Part shown: one piece after another, positions 15,949-25,941 of the stretch
Position numbering within the stretch: position 1 is the stretch's first letter
Layout of the letters: every line of letters starts with the position of its first letter
The notes under the pieces: generated by a model
What the model was told of the DNA's origin: nothing
The model's input: only the letters and a program-made list of their open reading frames with translations
The model's database searches: none
Translations under genes and position numbers: made by a program
NCBI GenBank assembly: GCA_964252015.1
Contig: CAXULW010000017.1
Coordinates: 1 to 64,000, forward strand
Direction of reading: 5' to 3'
DNA from: CAXSBR01 sp964252015
GTDB lineage: Bacteria; Actinomycetota; Actinomycetes; Mycobacteriales; Jatrophihabitantaceae
Length of the DNA: 64,000 nucleotides

Positions 15949-17249
15949 CGCGCAAGGTCGACGTACTCGTTATCGGCGCCGGGCCGACCGGGTTAGGGGC
16001 CGCTTACCAGTTGCAAGGAACCGATGCGGATTGGCTCCTGGTGGAGTCGAGCCCTGAACCAGGCGGCTTAGCCAAGTCGGTTCGAGACGGGCACGGCTTC
16101 AAGTGGGACTTGGGCGGCCACGTTCTGCATAGCCATTTCAAAACGTTTGACAACGCTATCGCCGACTCCGGCGTGCAAATGCTTGCGCCCATACGCAATG
16201 GCTGGGTTCGCACACACGGGGAATGGGTACAGACCCCCATTCAGCACCATTTGGAACGCCTACCGGACGACCTGCGCACCCAGGCGCCCGCGGCGAATTT
16301 GGCCGAATATTACCGAAACAACTTCGGGTCTGCGCTGTACAACGAGTTCTTCAAGCCGTTCACGGAAAAGATGTGGGCCACGCCCTTGCCGATGGTCGAC
16401 CACGCCTGGACGTCGCACCGCAGCGGATCGTCGCAACGCAACGTCCCGGCCGTCCACGTCAACAAGGGCAGTCAGTATTCGCCCCAGGAAATCGTGACGT
16501 TCCCTTACCCCAAAGGGGGTACCGGACGGCTCTGGTCAGCTATCGCCCAGGGCTTGGACCCAAGCCGGCAGTGTTACGGGGTAAAGGTCGAGTCATTCGA
16601 TCTGATTGGTCGCCTCGCCCACCTCAGCAACGGCGAGACCATCGCCTACGACCAGTGCGTGTCCAGCGCTCCGTTACCTCTGCTGGCCCAGTCGAATTCA
16701 GACGTCCAGCAAATGTCCGGGTCTTCGGAGCTGCTGAGCTCGCAGGCACTGCTCATCGGCCTTGGGTTCAACGGCTTACCGCCGGCGAGTATTGCTGACA
16801 TGTCGTGGATCTACTCGCCAGATCCCGAGGTTGCCTGGCACCGGGCGACGATGCTCTCCAATTACGATCCGGATAACGCGGGACCTGGCCGGTGGTCAAT
16901 ACTTTTTGAAGTCGGACGAAGCGCGTTCCGGCGGGTTGACCAGGCTGACGCGATAGATAGCTGCCGGCGCTCGCTGGCGGAATTAGGCGCGTCCGCATCC
17001 AGTCTCGTCAGCGTGTGGACCAGCGCCCTGCCGATGGGTTACCCAGTACCCACCCTAGGACGCGACGAGAAGTTGCGAGCTATGGACGCCGAACTCATGG
17101 CCAACGGAATGCGGTCCCGTGGCCGGTTCGGGGGCTGGCGATATGAGTCCTGTAACCAGGACTACTCATTCATGCAGGGCGTGGAGGCGGTCGACGCCGC
17201 ATTGAAGGGAACCCCCGAGGACGTCTACTGGCACCCGGAGCGCTTCTGA
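15945..17249 (+). CDS. HemY/UDP-galactopyranose mutase-like flavoprotein (cassette 1)
   Basis: 434 residues. The FAD/NAD-binding motif V-L-V-I-G-A-G-P-T-G-L-G-A-A-Y is followed by E-S-S-x-x-P-G-G-L-A-K-S and W-D-L-G-G-H-V-L-H-S-H, the pattern of the amine oxidase/protoporphyrinogen oxidase superfamily that includes UDP-galactopyranose mutase. Context with glycosyltransferases favours a sugar-nucleotide or lipid-linked sugar mutase or oxidase over a porphyrin enzyme; this is inference. Coupled to the deacetylase by ATGA and to the GT2 gene by a 1-base stop/start overlap (TGATG at 17247). Confidence 0.75.
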   Translation: MTRKVDVLVIGAGPTGLGAAYQLQGTDADWLLVESSPEPGGLAKSVRDGHGFKWDLGGHVLHSHFKTFDNAIADSGVQMLAPIRNGWVRTHGEWVQTPIQHHLERLPDDLRTQAPAANLAEYYRNNFGSALYNEFFKPFTEKMWATPLPMVDHAWTSHRSGSSQRNVPAVHVNKGSQYSPQEIVTFPYPKGGTGRLWSAIAQGLDPSRQCYGVKVESFDLIGRLAHLSNGETIAYDQCVSSAPLPLLAQSNSDVQQMSGSSELLSSQALLIGLGFNGLPPASIADMSWIYSPDPEVAWHRATMLSNYDPDNAGPGRWSILFEVGRSAFRRVDQADAIDSCRRSLAELGASASSLVSVWTSALPMGYPVPTLGRDEKLRAMDAELMANGMRSRGRFGGWRYESCNQDYSFMQGVEAVDAALKGTPEDVYWHPERF

Positions 17250-18367
17250 TGACGTCTCTGACCGTTATCGTGCCCACGTTCAAAGAGAGCGGGAACGTCG
17301 TAGAGCTGGTTCGCCGGCTGGGCGTTGCTTTCGAGGGCGAGGACGCTCGAGTTCTGTTCGTGGACGACTCGCCCGAGGGTGATGCGACCCCTGATGCTGT
17401 GTTGTTTGCGTCCCGCACATCCAACCTATCCGTAGACCTGCTGCACCGGTCTGAGCCGGTTGGTGGGCTGAGCGGCGCCGTCGTGGCCGGCATCCTGGCT
17501 TCGAAAACAGAGTGGTGCCTGGTGATGGACGGTGATTTGCAACACCCGCCGGAACTTGCCCCCCTTCTGTACGCGCAGGGAATCGCCGATGACGCAGACG
17601 TGGTGGTAGCAAGCCGGTACTGCGGTGGAGGCGACGCAGGCGGACTGGCCAGTGGTTTCCGTCAGGCCGTGTCCACCGCTGGGACATTGCTGGCCCGGTC
17701 CATGTTTCCGAGACGGCTCCGTAACTGCACAGATCCCATGACGGGCTTCTTCGCGTTCCGTAGGTCTGCGGTGGCTGTGGGTGGGCTGCGCCCGTCCGGG
17801 TTCAAGATCCTGCTGGAGATCCTCGCTCGTCAGGACTTGCGCGTGGCGGAAGTGCCGTTCGTGTTCGGTAAGCGACTTTCGGGCGAGTCGAAGGCGAGTC
17901 TGCAGCAGGGTAAGTACTTTGCCCAGCAGTTGCTGCACCTCCGCTTCGGTCGAGGATCGCAGTTTGCTGCAATCGGTGCCTTGGGCACCGTGCTCAACCT
18001 CGGGCTGATGTTCGCGCTGACCACCGCTGGGTTTCATTACCTGCTGGCCTCCGTTCTGGCGGCGGAGATATCAATTCTGTTCAATTTTCTGCTCCAAGAG
18101 CGTTGGGTGTTTTCCGACCTCCGTGGCGGGAGCTGGAGACGCCGCTTCGCACTCTCCGTGGGCTACGACAATCTAGAGACTTTGGTTCGGTTGCCCGTTC
18201 TGGTGATGCTTGTTGGCTTGTTGCACGGTCACAGTGTCACCGCCCAGGCCCTGACGCTGGCCGCTTCTTTCCTGGTTCGCTTCGTGTTCAAAGCCCGCGT
18301 GGTCTACGGCATCGGACGGTCTGACGTCTCCCGGCAAGTGCCTGAGTCATTACCGGAGGCTGCCTAA
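17249..18367 (+). CDS. GT2 polyprenyl-phosphate glycosyltransferase fused to GtrA (cassette 1)
   Basis: 372 residues. Residues about 1-225 form a DPM1-like GT2 domain (V-I-V-P-T-F-x-E-S, V-D-D-S, M-D-G-D-L-Q-H-P-P-E, R-Y-C-G-G-G-D); about 238-355 form a GtrA-type membrane domain with four helices (I-G-A-L-G-T-V-L-N-L and L-L-Q-E-R-W-V-F). Such fusions make a polyprenyl-phosphate-linked hexose and help move it across the membrane. That donor would suit the GT39 enzyme two genes downstream. The start overlaps the flavoprotein stop. Confidence 0.88.
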   Translation: MTSLTVIVPTFKESGNVVELVRRLGVAFEGEDARVLFVDDSPEGDATPDAVLFASRTSNLSVDLLHRSEPVGGLSGAVVAGILASKTEWCLVMDGDLQHPPELAPLLYAQGIADDADVVVASRYCGGGDAGGLASGFRQAVSTAGTLLARSMFPRRLRNCTDPMTGFFAFRRSAVAVGGLRPSGFKILLEILARQDLRVAEVPFVFGKRLSGESKASLQQGKYFAQQLLHLRFGRGSQFAAIGALGTVLNLGLMFALTTAGFHYLLASVLAAEISILFNFLLQERWVFSDLRGGSWRRRFALSVGYDNLETLVRLPVLVMLVGLLHGHSVTAQALTLAASFLVRFVFKARVVYGIGRSDVSRQVPESLPEAA

Positions 18368-18521
18368 GTAGCCGCCGGTCTGCTTGCAGCGGTGGTGGCA
18401 ATCGTGCGCAACGTCTTCAGGGGGAAGCTTCGCAATGCCGCAAAACCGCAATTCACTGAGCGCCGGATGACGTAATCAAAGCGGTGCACCGGGCAAACGC
18501 AAGAAATGTTCAACGCTTAAC

Positions 18522-18527
18522 GGGGGG
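18522..18527 (+). promoter_or_regulatory. G-tract leader before cellulose synthase-like gene
   Basis: TTAAC followed by GGGGGG, 9 bases before the ATG at 18537; no GGAGG-type site is present. The same C-plus-G5-7 element precedes seven other starts in the window (G-tracts at 14756, 15321, 30859, 31353, 35962, 37886 and 57578). Confidence 0.45.
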
Positions 18528-18536
18528 TTTTCAGAA

Positions 18537-20357
18537 ATGCCGCAGAACCGTAATAATTATCGCGACGCAGAAGCAGCCACGGTATCTCGTCACCGTGCTC
18601 GGGAAGGCCGGCGGCGTCGCCACCTGGCCCGATTAGAGCCGGCGATTGAGGAGTCACCGCTCGGTGAAGCTCTCGAGGCTGGTGATTTTGTTCCTGCCGG
18701 CCTGGCCAAGGTCGTGGCCCCGCCTACGGACGACGAGAAGTACCACTACCTGAAGGGGCCTCAGCACCGGTGGTTTTTCTGGGCCCATGCCGCGTCGTTC
18801 GTTGGCATCGGTGCCAGCTTGTATGGCTTCGCCCAAATGACCTACTGGACACTGATATTCATGGTGCCGCTGACGCTGTACGCGGCCGAAACACTACTCG
18901 GTCTACGCACAAGCACATACAAGCGAAGCATCAGTTTGCCGGATCACCAGTTTGTGGTGGAGACCTGGACCCCCCAGGTGTATCCGTCGGTGGACGTCTA
19001 CATTCCGACGGCTGGCGAGCCGTTAGAGGTGTTGGAGAATACCTACCGGTATGTGGACTTGATCGAGTATCCCGGTGAAGTGACGGTGTACGTTCTTGAC
19101 GACATGAATCGCCCTGAGTTGCGATCTCTCGTCGAGACCTTCTACCCCAACTTCATCTATTACGCCCGGCCTGGATCAGCCTTCAAGAAGGCCGGCAACC
19201 TGCAGTGGGCCTTCGAACGCAGCACTGGTGACCATATCTGGATCCTCGATGCTGACTTCGTGCCTCGCGCGGACTGCCTTACTGAGACGGTTCCGTATAT
19301 GGAAGAGGCTCGCATCGGTATCATCCAGACGCCCCAGTATTACCCGTCTCGCGGTGACAATCTGACCTGGATCGAGCGCCATGCCGCTTCAACCCAAGAG
19401 ATGTTCTACCGCTTCGTTCAGCCCAGCCGGGACACGGTGGAAGCAACGATTTGCTGTGGCACCTCGGCCTTGTATCGTCGCGAGGCCTTGAATGCCATCG
19501 GCGGCTTTCCGCTGATCAGTCACTCAGAAGACGTGTTCACCGGTTTTGAAATGATGAAGCACGACTACCGAACTGCATACGTGCCCATTGTGGTCAGCCA
19601 GGGCCTGTGCCCTGACGCCATTGACCCGTACATCAGCCAGCAGTACCGCTGGTGCGAAGGATCCATGGAGTTGTTGAAGGGGACGGACTTCCACCTCCAC
19701 CCAAACATCACCCTTCGGCAGCGCCTCAGCTTCTGGTCAGGGTTCTTCTACTACATAACAACGGCGATGAACGGCTTCTTTGCGCCCATTCCGGTCTTGG
19801 TGATGATCTGGCTGTTCCCCCAGTATGTCCGGGCGTCAAACATGATTCCATTGATCGGCCTGCTGATTCTATGGCTGGTCGTGTATCCCATATTGATGCG
19901 CGGGAAGTGGCGACTAGCTACCGTGCGGGTCCAGATCATCTACGGCTTCACTCATGCCGTGGCTATCTATGACATGTTCTTCGGGACCCAGGCCGCGTGG
20001 GTTCCAAGCAACGGAGTGAACCGGGCCACCCCGTTGGCGACCAAGGTGAAGTCCATCATGGGTCTGTATCTTCTGGCCGGCATGGTGGGCATCGTGGCCG
20101 GGGTGGCGTACCAAGCCACCCGCCCCGGCTTTGAGCTGGTCAACTGGTGGAGTCTTCTAGCCTTCTCCGCGGTGAATGCGTATGTGTTCGTTCCAGTGGT
20201 GTGGGTGTGCTTGAGCACGCTGTTTGTGGATGGTCGTATCGCACGCAGGGAAACGGTTGCTGCTAAAGCTGCAGCTATGTCCGTACCGGATAACGCCTTG
20301 CGTCCGCATGGTGTGGATGTCAAGAGCGCCCTTGCGCTCGAAGGGGAGAAGTCGTGA
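18537..20357 (+). CDS. cellulose synthase-like GT2 polymerase (cassette 1)
   Basis: 606 residues. A basic cytosolic N-terminus and two membrane helices (about 78-120) precede the BcsA-like catalytic domain: V-L-D-D (D188-189), D-A-D (238-240), S-E-D (330-332) and Q-Q-Y-R-W (368-372). At least four further helices follow (about 390-570). This is the processive beta-glycan synthase architecture: polymerisation from a nucleotide sugar with export through its own channel. No PilZ domain is visible, so direct c-di-GMP control through PilZ is not expected. The stop overlaps the GT39 start (GTGA). Confidence 0.88.
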   Translation: MPQNRNNYRDAEAATVSRHRAREGRRRRHLARLEPAIEESPLGEALEAGDFVPAGLAKVVAPPTDDEKYHYLKGPQHRWFFWAHAASFVGIGASLYGFAQMTYWTLIFMVPLTLYAAETLLGLRTSTYKRSISLPDHQFVVETWTPQVYPSVDVYIPTAGEPLEVLENTYRYVDLIEYPGEVTVYVLDDMNRPELRSLVETFYPNFIYYARPGSAFKKAGNLQWAFERSTGDHIWILDADFVPRADCLTETVPYMEEARIGIIQTPQYYPSRGDNLTWIERHAASTQEMFYRFVQPSRDTVEATICCGTSALYRREALNAIGGFPLISHSEDVFTGFEMMKHDYRTAYVPIVVSQGLCPDAIDPYISQQYRWCEGSMELLKGTDFHLHPNITLRQRLSFWSGFFYYITTAMNGFFAPIPVLVMIWLFPQYVRASNMIPLIGLLILWLVVYPILMRGKWRLATVRVQIIYGFTHAVAIYDMFFGTQAAWVPSNGVNRATPLATKVKSIMGLYLLAGMVGIVAGVAYQATRPGFELVNWWSLLAFSAVNAYVFVPVVWVCLSTLFVDGRIARRETVAAKAAAMSVPDNALRPHGVDVKSALALEGEKS

Positions 20358-21895
20358 CTACCGCAGTGCTCGACCCGATAGCGCCTGGCCGGTTGCCTCT
20401 GTGGCAAATGATTGTGGCGAGCTTCCTGCCGGTTGACCGGCGTGCCGCTGCAAATCGGTGGGTCCGGCGGGCACCGCTGCTGCTGATCTTCGCGATACAA
20501 GCGGCGTTAACTCTGCGCCTCTCGAACACGGCTTACCGGGACGAGGGCCTGTACATCTACACGGGCCACCTCGAGATCGCACATATCTTGCATGGTGCTC
20601 CCCTGTATGACGAGCCGGCCAAGTACTTCTCGGGTTCGCCCTTGATTTACCCAATCATCGCTGCGGGTCTGGATCGTCTAGGCGGCCTCACGCTCGTTCG
20701 CCTGTTCAGCCTGGTTCTGATGCTGGGCGCTACGTTCGCGGTCTATGCGTATTCGAAGCGACTCTTCAACCAGAAGGCGGCAGTGTGGGGAGCATTGGCT
20801 TTCGTGGTCGCTGGTCCGACGGCTTACTTGGGCAACTATGCGACCTTCGACGCCTTGGCTCTAACCTGCATGGCGGTCGCTCTTGCGTTGGGAGTCCGCG
20901 CATCTCAGACCGCGAACTACTGGCTGGCGCCGGTCGTTGGCAGTCTTCTCGCCCTGGGCGTCATGTCCAAGTACGCGACGGCGTTGTTCGTGCCGTTCGT
21001 GCTGCTCCTGCTGCTGGCCGTGCCGGCTCGGCGAAGGTCCGCTCGGCTGGTGGGCTTGATCTCGGGTTCGGTAACGGCCGGGATCTTGGCCGGGGTGGGT
21101 TTGACGGTGGGTCGGCCTGAGCTCGAGGGCTTGAAAAAGACAACGACGTCGCGTGAGGTCATCACTTATCAAACGTTTAGCCAGATCGTCCACAGTGCTT
21201 GGCTGGACGCGGGTGTGTTTATTGTGGCGGGTCTGCTGGGAGCGGTGTACGTCGGACTTCGGCTTCACCGCGCTCGGACTGCACTTTTATTGTTCATTGC
21301 GGGTATCGCGCCCATCCTCAACCAGGCACGTATCCACGAGGGCGTCAGCTTGGACAAGCACATCGGGTTTGGGCTCGTATTCATAGCTCCGCTGTGCGGT
21401 GTGCTGATCTCGGCGTCGTACCGCCGGATGTGGGTCAAGGTTGGTGCACTGGTAGTGCTGGTGTGTCTGGTGTTGTCGGGCCTGCAGGCCAGCCGCAGGA
21501 TGTTCTCGCAGTGGTCGAACAGTTCAGAGATGACCGCCCTGCTCGGGTACTCGCTCCGGGCGGATCCCTACATCCACATTTTGGGGGACGCGATTGAGCC
21601 TCAGCGCTATGCCTACGACGACCAGACCAAGCTGTGGCAGTGGTCTAGTACCGACTCGGTGTACTACAACGGTTTGACCGGTCAGGCGGCCGCGACCGCC
21701 GGCCTTCAGGACCACTACTGGCAGTACGTGTACTTCAACAGCAGCACGAAGATTAGCAGCGCTATGATGCCTCGGATGATTGCGTTTGGGTACAAGTTGA
21801 CCAACACGGTTACGCTGCATAACTCCAAGTACGGTAATGAGGTCTACTACGTGTACCAAAACTACGAGCCGCGTGGAGCGGCATTGAAGAACTGA
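20354..21895 (+). CDS. GT39/ArnT-like membrane glycosyltransferase (cassette 1)
   Basis: 513 residues with about ten or more hydrophobic helices. The first extracytoplasmic loop has Y-R-D-E-G-L-Y, the Asp-Glu motif of GT-C enzymes using polyprenyl-phosphate sugars, followed by the Y-F-S-G-S-P-L-I-Y-P segment. The C-terminal 120 residues look extracellular. It would add a sugar from the GT2-GtrA lipid donor to the outside polymer or a protein. Translation is coupled to the polymerase gene by a GTGA overlap. Confidence 0.78.
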   Translation: MTTAVLDPIAPGRLPLWQMIVASFLPVDRRAAANRWVRRAPLLLIFAIQAALTLRLSNTAYRDEGLYIYTGHLEIAHILHGAPLYDEPAKYFSGSPLIYPIIAAGLDRLGGLTLVRLFSLVLMLGATFAVYAYSKRLFNQKAAVWGALAFVVAGPTAYLGNYATFDALALTCMAVALALGVRASQTANYWLAPVVGSLLALGVMSKYATALFVPFVLLLLLAVPARRRSARLVGLISGSVTAGILAGVGLTVGRPELEGLKKTTTSREVITYQTFSQIVHSAWLDAGVFIVAGLLGAVYVGLRLHRARTALLLFIAGIAPILNQARIHEGVSLDKHIGFGLVFIAPLCGVLISASYRRMWVKVGALVVLVCLVLSGLQASRRMFSQWSNSSEMTALLGYSLRADPYIHILGDAIEPQRYAYDDQTKLWQWSSTDSVYYNGLTGQAAATAGLQDHYWQYVYFNSSTKISSAMMPRMIAFGYKLTNTVTLHNSKYGNEVYYVYQNYEPRGAALKN

Positions 21896-21897
21896 CC

Positions 21898-22878
21898 GTG
21901 CCTTCAAATCGACTTGCTCAAACTCATCCTGACCGGGACCGTGTCGGTCGCCGTCGATTCCTCGGTGGTGCCGCATTCGCTGCAGGTTTGTTTCTGCTCG
22001 CCGGGTCTAAGGCAGATTCCCAAGGACGAAGCCTGAGCGAGCTGGTCACCAGGTGCCGGTTCGGCGCCTACGCGAGCAATACTCCCTACCCAGAGCAGCC
22101 ATTGTTTGACCTGGAGAGGGCGGTCGGTCACAAGCTGCCCATTTCTTCTTGGTTTATCTCCTGGGGCAGCTCGTGGGCGACAGAGGCGGCCAGTGTCTTG
22201 CAAGAGAAGGGCGGGTATGACATCCTGTGCTGCTGGGAAGCGCACGGGGTCAAGTTCAGCGAGATCCTTTCCGGAGCGAAGGACGACGTGATCAAGTCGT
22301 TTGTTCAGAGCGCCTCTACGTACACCGGTGGAACGGTCTATCTCCGGTTGTTCCATGAGTACAACGGGAGTTGGTATGACTGGACGGACCTGTCCGGGCG
22401 CGGGTACTGCAGTTCTGCGACTCAGTGGAAGCAGGCCTATCAGCACGTGGTGACCGTAGCGCGCACCGTCAGCACGAAGGTCAAGTTCATGTTTTGCGCC
22501 ACCGCGCCTCTCACCAAGGCGGACTTCGATAACTACTATCCTGGCGACTCTTTCTGCGATATTGTCGGAACCGACAGCTACGGCGGTTCCGGGTTTAGCG
22601 GAACGGCCAACGTTGACGACGGGTTCGAGTCCACCTATACCGTGATTGCTGCTGGATCAACTCGCCCGGTCTGGGTTGGAGAGACCGGCTACCGCGGATC
22701 TGACGCTGAGGCGGCGAAGTACGCGGCCTCGTGGTACTCGAGCCGGAAATATCCTCGTCTTGTCGCGGTGGCGTGGTTCGAGAATAAAGACTTACCGTTT
22801 GGGCCTCTGCAGACGGCAGTTCATAAGGCGCAGTTGGGGCGCATACCGGCGCTGCCAGCGCCAGCGCCAACGCAGTGA
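21898..22878 (+). CDS. Tat-exported GH26-like glycoside hydrolase (cassette 1)
   Basis: 326 residues. A twin-arginine signal (G-R-R-R-F-L-G-G, then a hydrophobic run to about residue 35) precedes a GH26-type barrel: acid/base Glu154 in L-F-H-E-Y-N-G-S-W-Y and nucleophile Glu262 in V-W-V-G-E-T-G-Y. GH26 contains beta-mannanases, beta-1,3-xylanases and lichenases. The GTG at 21898 is 2 bases after the GT39 stop, so it belongs to the synthesis operon and probably trims or releases the product rather than feeding on plant polymer; that is inference. Confidence 0.82.
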   Translation: MPSNRLAQTHPDRDRVGRRRFLGGAAFAAGLFLLAGSKADSQGRSLSELVTRCRFGAYASNTPYPEQPLFDLERAVGHKLPISSWFISWGSSWATEAASVLQEKGGYDILCCWEAHGVKFSEILSGAKDDVIKSFVQSASTYTGGTVYLRLFHEYNGSWYDWTDLSGRGYCSSATQWKQAYQHVVTVARTVSTKVKFMFCATAPLTKADFDNYYPGDSFCDIVGTDSYGGSGFSGTANVDDGFESTYTVIAAGSTRPVWVGETGYRGSDAEAAKYAASWYSSRKYPRLVAVAWFENKDLPFGPLQTAVHKAQLGRIPALPAPAPTQ

Positions 22879-22984
22879 CCTTGGCCGGCGTAGATGGTGT
22901 TTTGTGTTCAAGTCAGGCGTGGTGTACCGGCTGCGGAGATCGGTTGATGTTGAAGCCGAGACCGTCCATAGAGATTGAGGTCGC

Positions 22985-25933
22985 ATGAAACGCAATCGCG
23001 TAGCTCTCGTAGCTGTCCTGCTCGCCGTGTGGAGTTGCGTTTCGATTACGTCGACTCAGGTGGCAAGTGCGGCCGGGTGCGCTGCGACGAGTTACTCGTC
23101 CCAGTACTGGAACAACAAGACGTTAACCGGCACGCCAGTCCTCACTGGGTGTGAGACGACCACACCTAGTCACACGTGGTCAGGGTCACCGGCGGCCGGT
23201 GTCAATGCGGACAACTTTTCGATCCGTTGGACATCCACGCAGACCTTCACGGCCCAGAACTACACCTTTACTGCCACTGGTGACGATGGCGTACGGGTGT
23301 TCGTGGACGGAGCTAAGGTCCTCGACGGGTGGAAGGATCAGGGAGCTACTAAGTACACCTCGACGGTGGCCCTCACTGCTGGGTCTCACACGCTCGTGTA
23401 CGAGTTCTACGACAGCACCTATGACGCGGTAGCTCAGTTCTCATACGTAGGAGCGGGCGGCACGCCAACTCCTACCCCCACTCCCACACCAACTCCCACC
23501 ACCACAGCGCCTCCGGCTTCCTGCCCAGCAGCGCAGTACTCAGCCCAGTTCTGGAACAACGTAACTCTCACTGGCACCCCGGTACTGACCCGTTGTGACG
23601 CCACAACTCCGAACTACGCTTGGGGCGCCGGCTCGCCGGGCACGGGTGTGAATGTGGACGGGTTCTCGGCCAGGTGGACAACGACACAGACCTTGCAGTC
23701 ATCCGGCTACACATTCACCGCCACCGGTGACGACGGTGTCCGCGTGTTTCTGGACGGAGTCAAGATCCTGGACGGCTGGAAGGATCAGGGCGCAACCACG
23801 TACACGGCGGTAGTGACGCCAACGGCGGGTGCTCACTCGATTGTCTATGAGTACTACGACAGTACCTATGACGCCACAGCCAAGTTCTCGTATGCAATGA
23901 ACGCGGCACCCACGACTACGCCTAAACCCACTGCTACGCCAACCCCGACGCCGACAGCTACATCAACGGCTCCAACTCCACCCACTGGCTCGAATCTGAT
24001 CGCTGACGCAAACCTCTCGCAGGGCAGCGGGACTCCCACGTGTTGGCAGGACGGGTCTTGGGGAACTGCCACCAAGACGGCCGCGTTGAGCACGGATGTA
24101 CCCGCGGGCTCAGTGGCTGGCACACGGTCTTGGAAGATCGCAGTGACTAGTTGGACGAGCGGCGACACGAAGCTGTTGCCGTCTGACGCGGCCGCCTGTT
24201 TGAACTCGGTTGACCCAGCCAAGACGTACTCCCTGAGTGTGGCGTACAAGAACACCTCAGCTGCCGGCTTCATACCGGTTTTTGCCTCGTCCGGGTCCGG
24301 CTGGAACTTCTTTGCCACGGTGTCAAACCTCCCCGCCGCGGCTGCCTGGTCCACGGCCACCGCGGACCTCCCGGCGTTGCCCGCAGGCACGAAATCTCTT
24401 GCCTTCGGCGTGGCTCAGGGTGGTGTGGGCACGCTGCTCAGTACGAACTACTCGTTGACGGTCAAGGCAGCTACCCCGACACCTCCGCCCTCGTCCCTCG
24501 CGTCGACGGGTAAGTGGGAAGTCAGCTCGGTCAACAGCCCCGTTCGCAACATGCACACGACGCTGCTCAAGGACGGTCGCGTGCTGATGATGGCGGGCTC
24601 GGGCAACGACGCCAACAACTTTGCTGCCGGTACCTTCAAGACTTCCGTGTGGAACCCAAGCAACAACACCTTCAAGGACATCCCGACCCCGTACGACATG
24701 TTCTGTTCAGGCCATGTCTTGCTTCCCAACGGCCAGGTTCTGATCCTCGGCGGGACTATCGGTTTCTCCGGTTACAACTCAGCGGCATACGAGGGAGCCA
24801 AGACGGCGTACGTCTTCAATCCCGCGACAAATGCCTTTACGAAGTTGAATGATCCGCAGGAGGGGCACTGGTACCCAACCCTTACCCGTTTGGCTAATGG
24901 CAATGTTCTTGGTATCGGCGGCTCGGACGAGCAGGCCAACTACGCCACAGACGTGGAAATGTTCAACTTCCAGACCATGTCGTGGCAGACGTACGGCCAG
25001 GTGCCGCAGACGAACTACTACTGGGGTCAGTACCCTTCATTGTTCCTTCTGGCCAACGGAAAGTTGTTCTATACGGGTGCACACACGTTCGGTGATCAGG
25101 TTGGTTCGACGGGTTCGGCGATCTACGACTGGCAGAGCGCCCTCATCGGTGCCGTCCCTGGCCTGCCAGACAAGGACCTCAGAGACCATGCCGGATCGGT
25201 GCTTTTGCCGCCGGCCCAGAATCAGACCTTCTTGATTGCCGGCGGTGGCCACATAGATGCCGGTTCAGCACCCACGAACAGTGCGGCTGTGATCAACATG
25301 AATGCCGCCAACCCGTCCTGGACTCAGATAGCTGATATGCCCGGTGGTGGCAAGCAGTACGTCAATCTGACTACGCTCTTCGACCGCACGGTGTTAGAAG
25401 CCAATGGCGCGACCGGTACCAGGACCGGCAATGTGTTTACTGCGTCGATCTTCAATCCTGTTGGGAACAGTTGGGCCCAGAACATACCGGCAGATCCGGT
25501 GGGTCGTAACTATCACTCCACGTCGATCTTGATGCCTGACGGCACCGTCACGGTCATGGGCTCGAACCCTGCTGACGGGAGTTGGGAGTATCGAATAAGT
25601 ACGTACTACCCGCCGTATCTGTATAAGGACACCACAAGACCAACGCAGAGCGGAGTGCCATCTAGCTCCACGTGGGGCGGCTCGTTCGACTTCACGACCT
25701 CGGTCCAGAGTGGGCTCAAGATTAGTAGTGCTTCGCTGACTGCTCTTGGGTCAAATACCCACCAGATGGACGTGAATTCACGGCTCGTGGATCTGCCGAT
25801 AACTGGCTCAGGCAACACGTGGCACGCTTCGGTTCCGGCAAACGCAAACCTCTTGCCGGCTGGCGTTTACATGCTGACCGTGTTGGACAGTAACGGCGTG
25901 CCTTCGGTTGCTTCGATGATCACAATTCAGTAG
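22985..25933 (+). CDS. secreted copper radical oxidase (AA5, galactose-oxidase-like) with two PA14 domains
   Basis: 982 residues. Signal peptide to about residue 30; PA14 repeats at about 33-155 and 180-305, each ending Y-D-S-T-Y-D-A, separated by a P-T linker; a carbohydrate-binding-like beta domain at about 335-495; a kelch propeller at about 510-870; and a DUF1929 C-terminal domain at 872-982. The galactose-oxidase copper/cofactor residues can all be placed: Cys574 (D-M-F-C-S-G), Tyr630 (G-H-W-Y-P-T), Tyr843-His844 (R-N-Y-H-S) and His926 (N-T-H-Q-M-D). It should oxidise a primary alcohol or aldehyde to give H2O2. In Streptomyces, GlxA of this family works with CslA on a hyphal-tip glycan. 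No counterpart in cassette 2. Confidence 0.88.
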   Translation: MKRNRVALVAVLLAVWSCVSITSTQVASAAGCAATSYSSQYWNNKTLTGTPVLTGCETTTPSHTWSGSPAAGVNADNFSIRWTSTQTFTAQNYTFTATGDDGVRVFVDGAKVLDGWKDQGATKYTSTVALTAGSHTLVYEFYDSTYDAVAQFSYVGAGGTPTPTPTPTPTPTTTAPPASCPAAQYSAQFWNNVTLTGTPVLTRCDATTPNYAWGAGSPGTGVNVDGFSARWTTTQTLQSSGYTFTATGDDGVRVFLDGVKILDGWKDQGATTYTAVVTPTAGAHSIVYEYYDSTYDATAKFSYAMNAAPTTTPKPTATPTPTPTATSTAPTPPTGSNLIADANLSQGSGTPTCWQDGSWGTATKTAALSTDVPAGSVAGTRSWKIAVTSWTSGDTKLLPSDAAACLNSVDPAKTYSLSVAYKNTSAAGFIPVFASSGSGWNFFATVSNLPAAAAWSTATADLPALPAGTKSLAFGVAQGGVGTLLSTNYSLTVKAATPTPPPSSLASTGKWEVSSVNSPVRNMHTTLLKDGRVLMMAGSGNDANNFAAGTFKTSVWNPSNNTFKDIPTPYDMFCSGHVLLPNGQVLILGGTIGFSGYNSAAYEGAKTAYVFNPATNAFTKLNDPQEGHWYPTLTRLANGNVLGIGGSDEQANYATDVEMFNFQTMSWQTYGQVPQTNYYWGQYPSLFLLANGKLFYTGAHTFGDQVGSTGSAIYDWQSALIGAVPGLPDKDLRDHAGSVLLPPAQNQTFLIAGGGHIDAGSAPTNSAAVINMNAANPSWTQIADMPGGGKQYVNLTTLFDRTVLEANGATGTRTGNVFTASIFNPVGNSWAQNIPADPVGRNYHSTSILMPDGTVTVMGSNPADGSWEYRISTYYPPYLYKDTTRPTQSGVPSSSTWGGSFDFTTSVQSGLKISSASLTALGSNTHQMDVNSRLVDLPITGSGNTWHASVPANANLLPAGVYMLTVLDSNGVPSVASMITIQ

Positions 25934-25941
25934 GGGATCAA

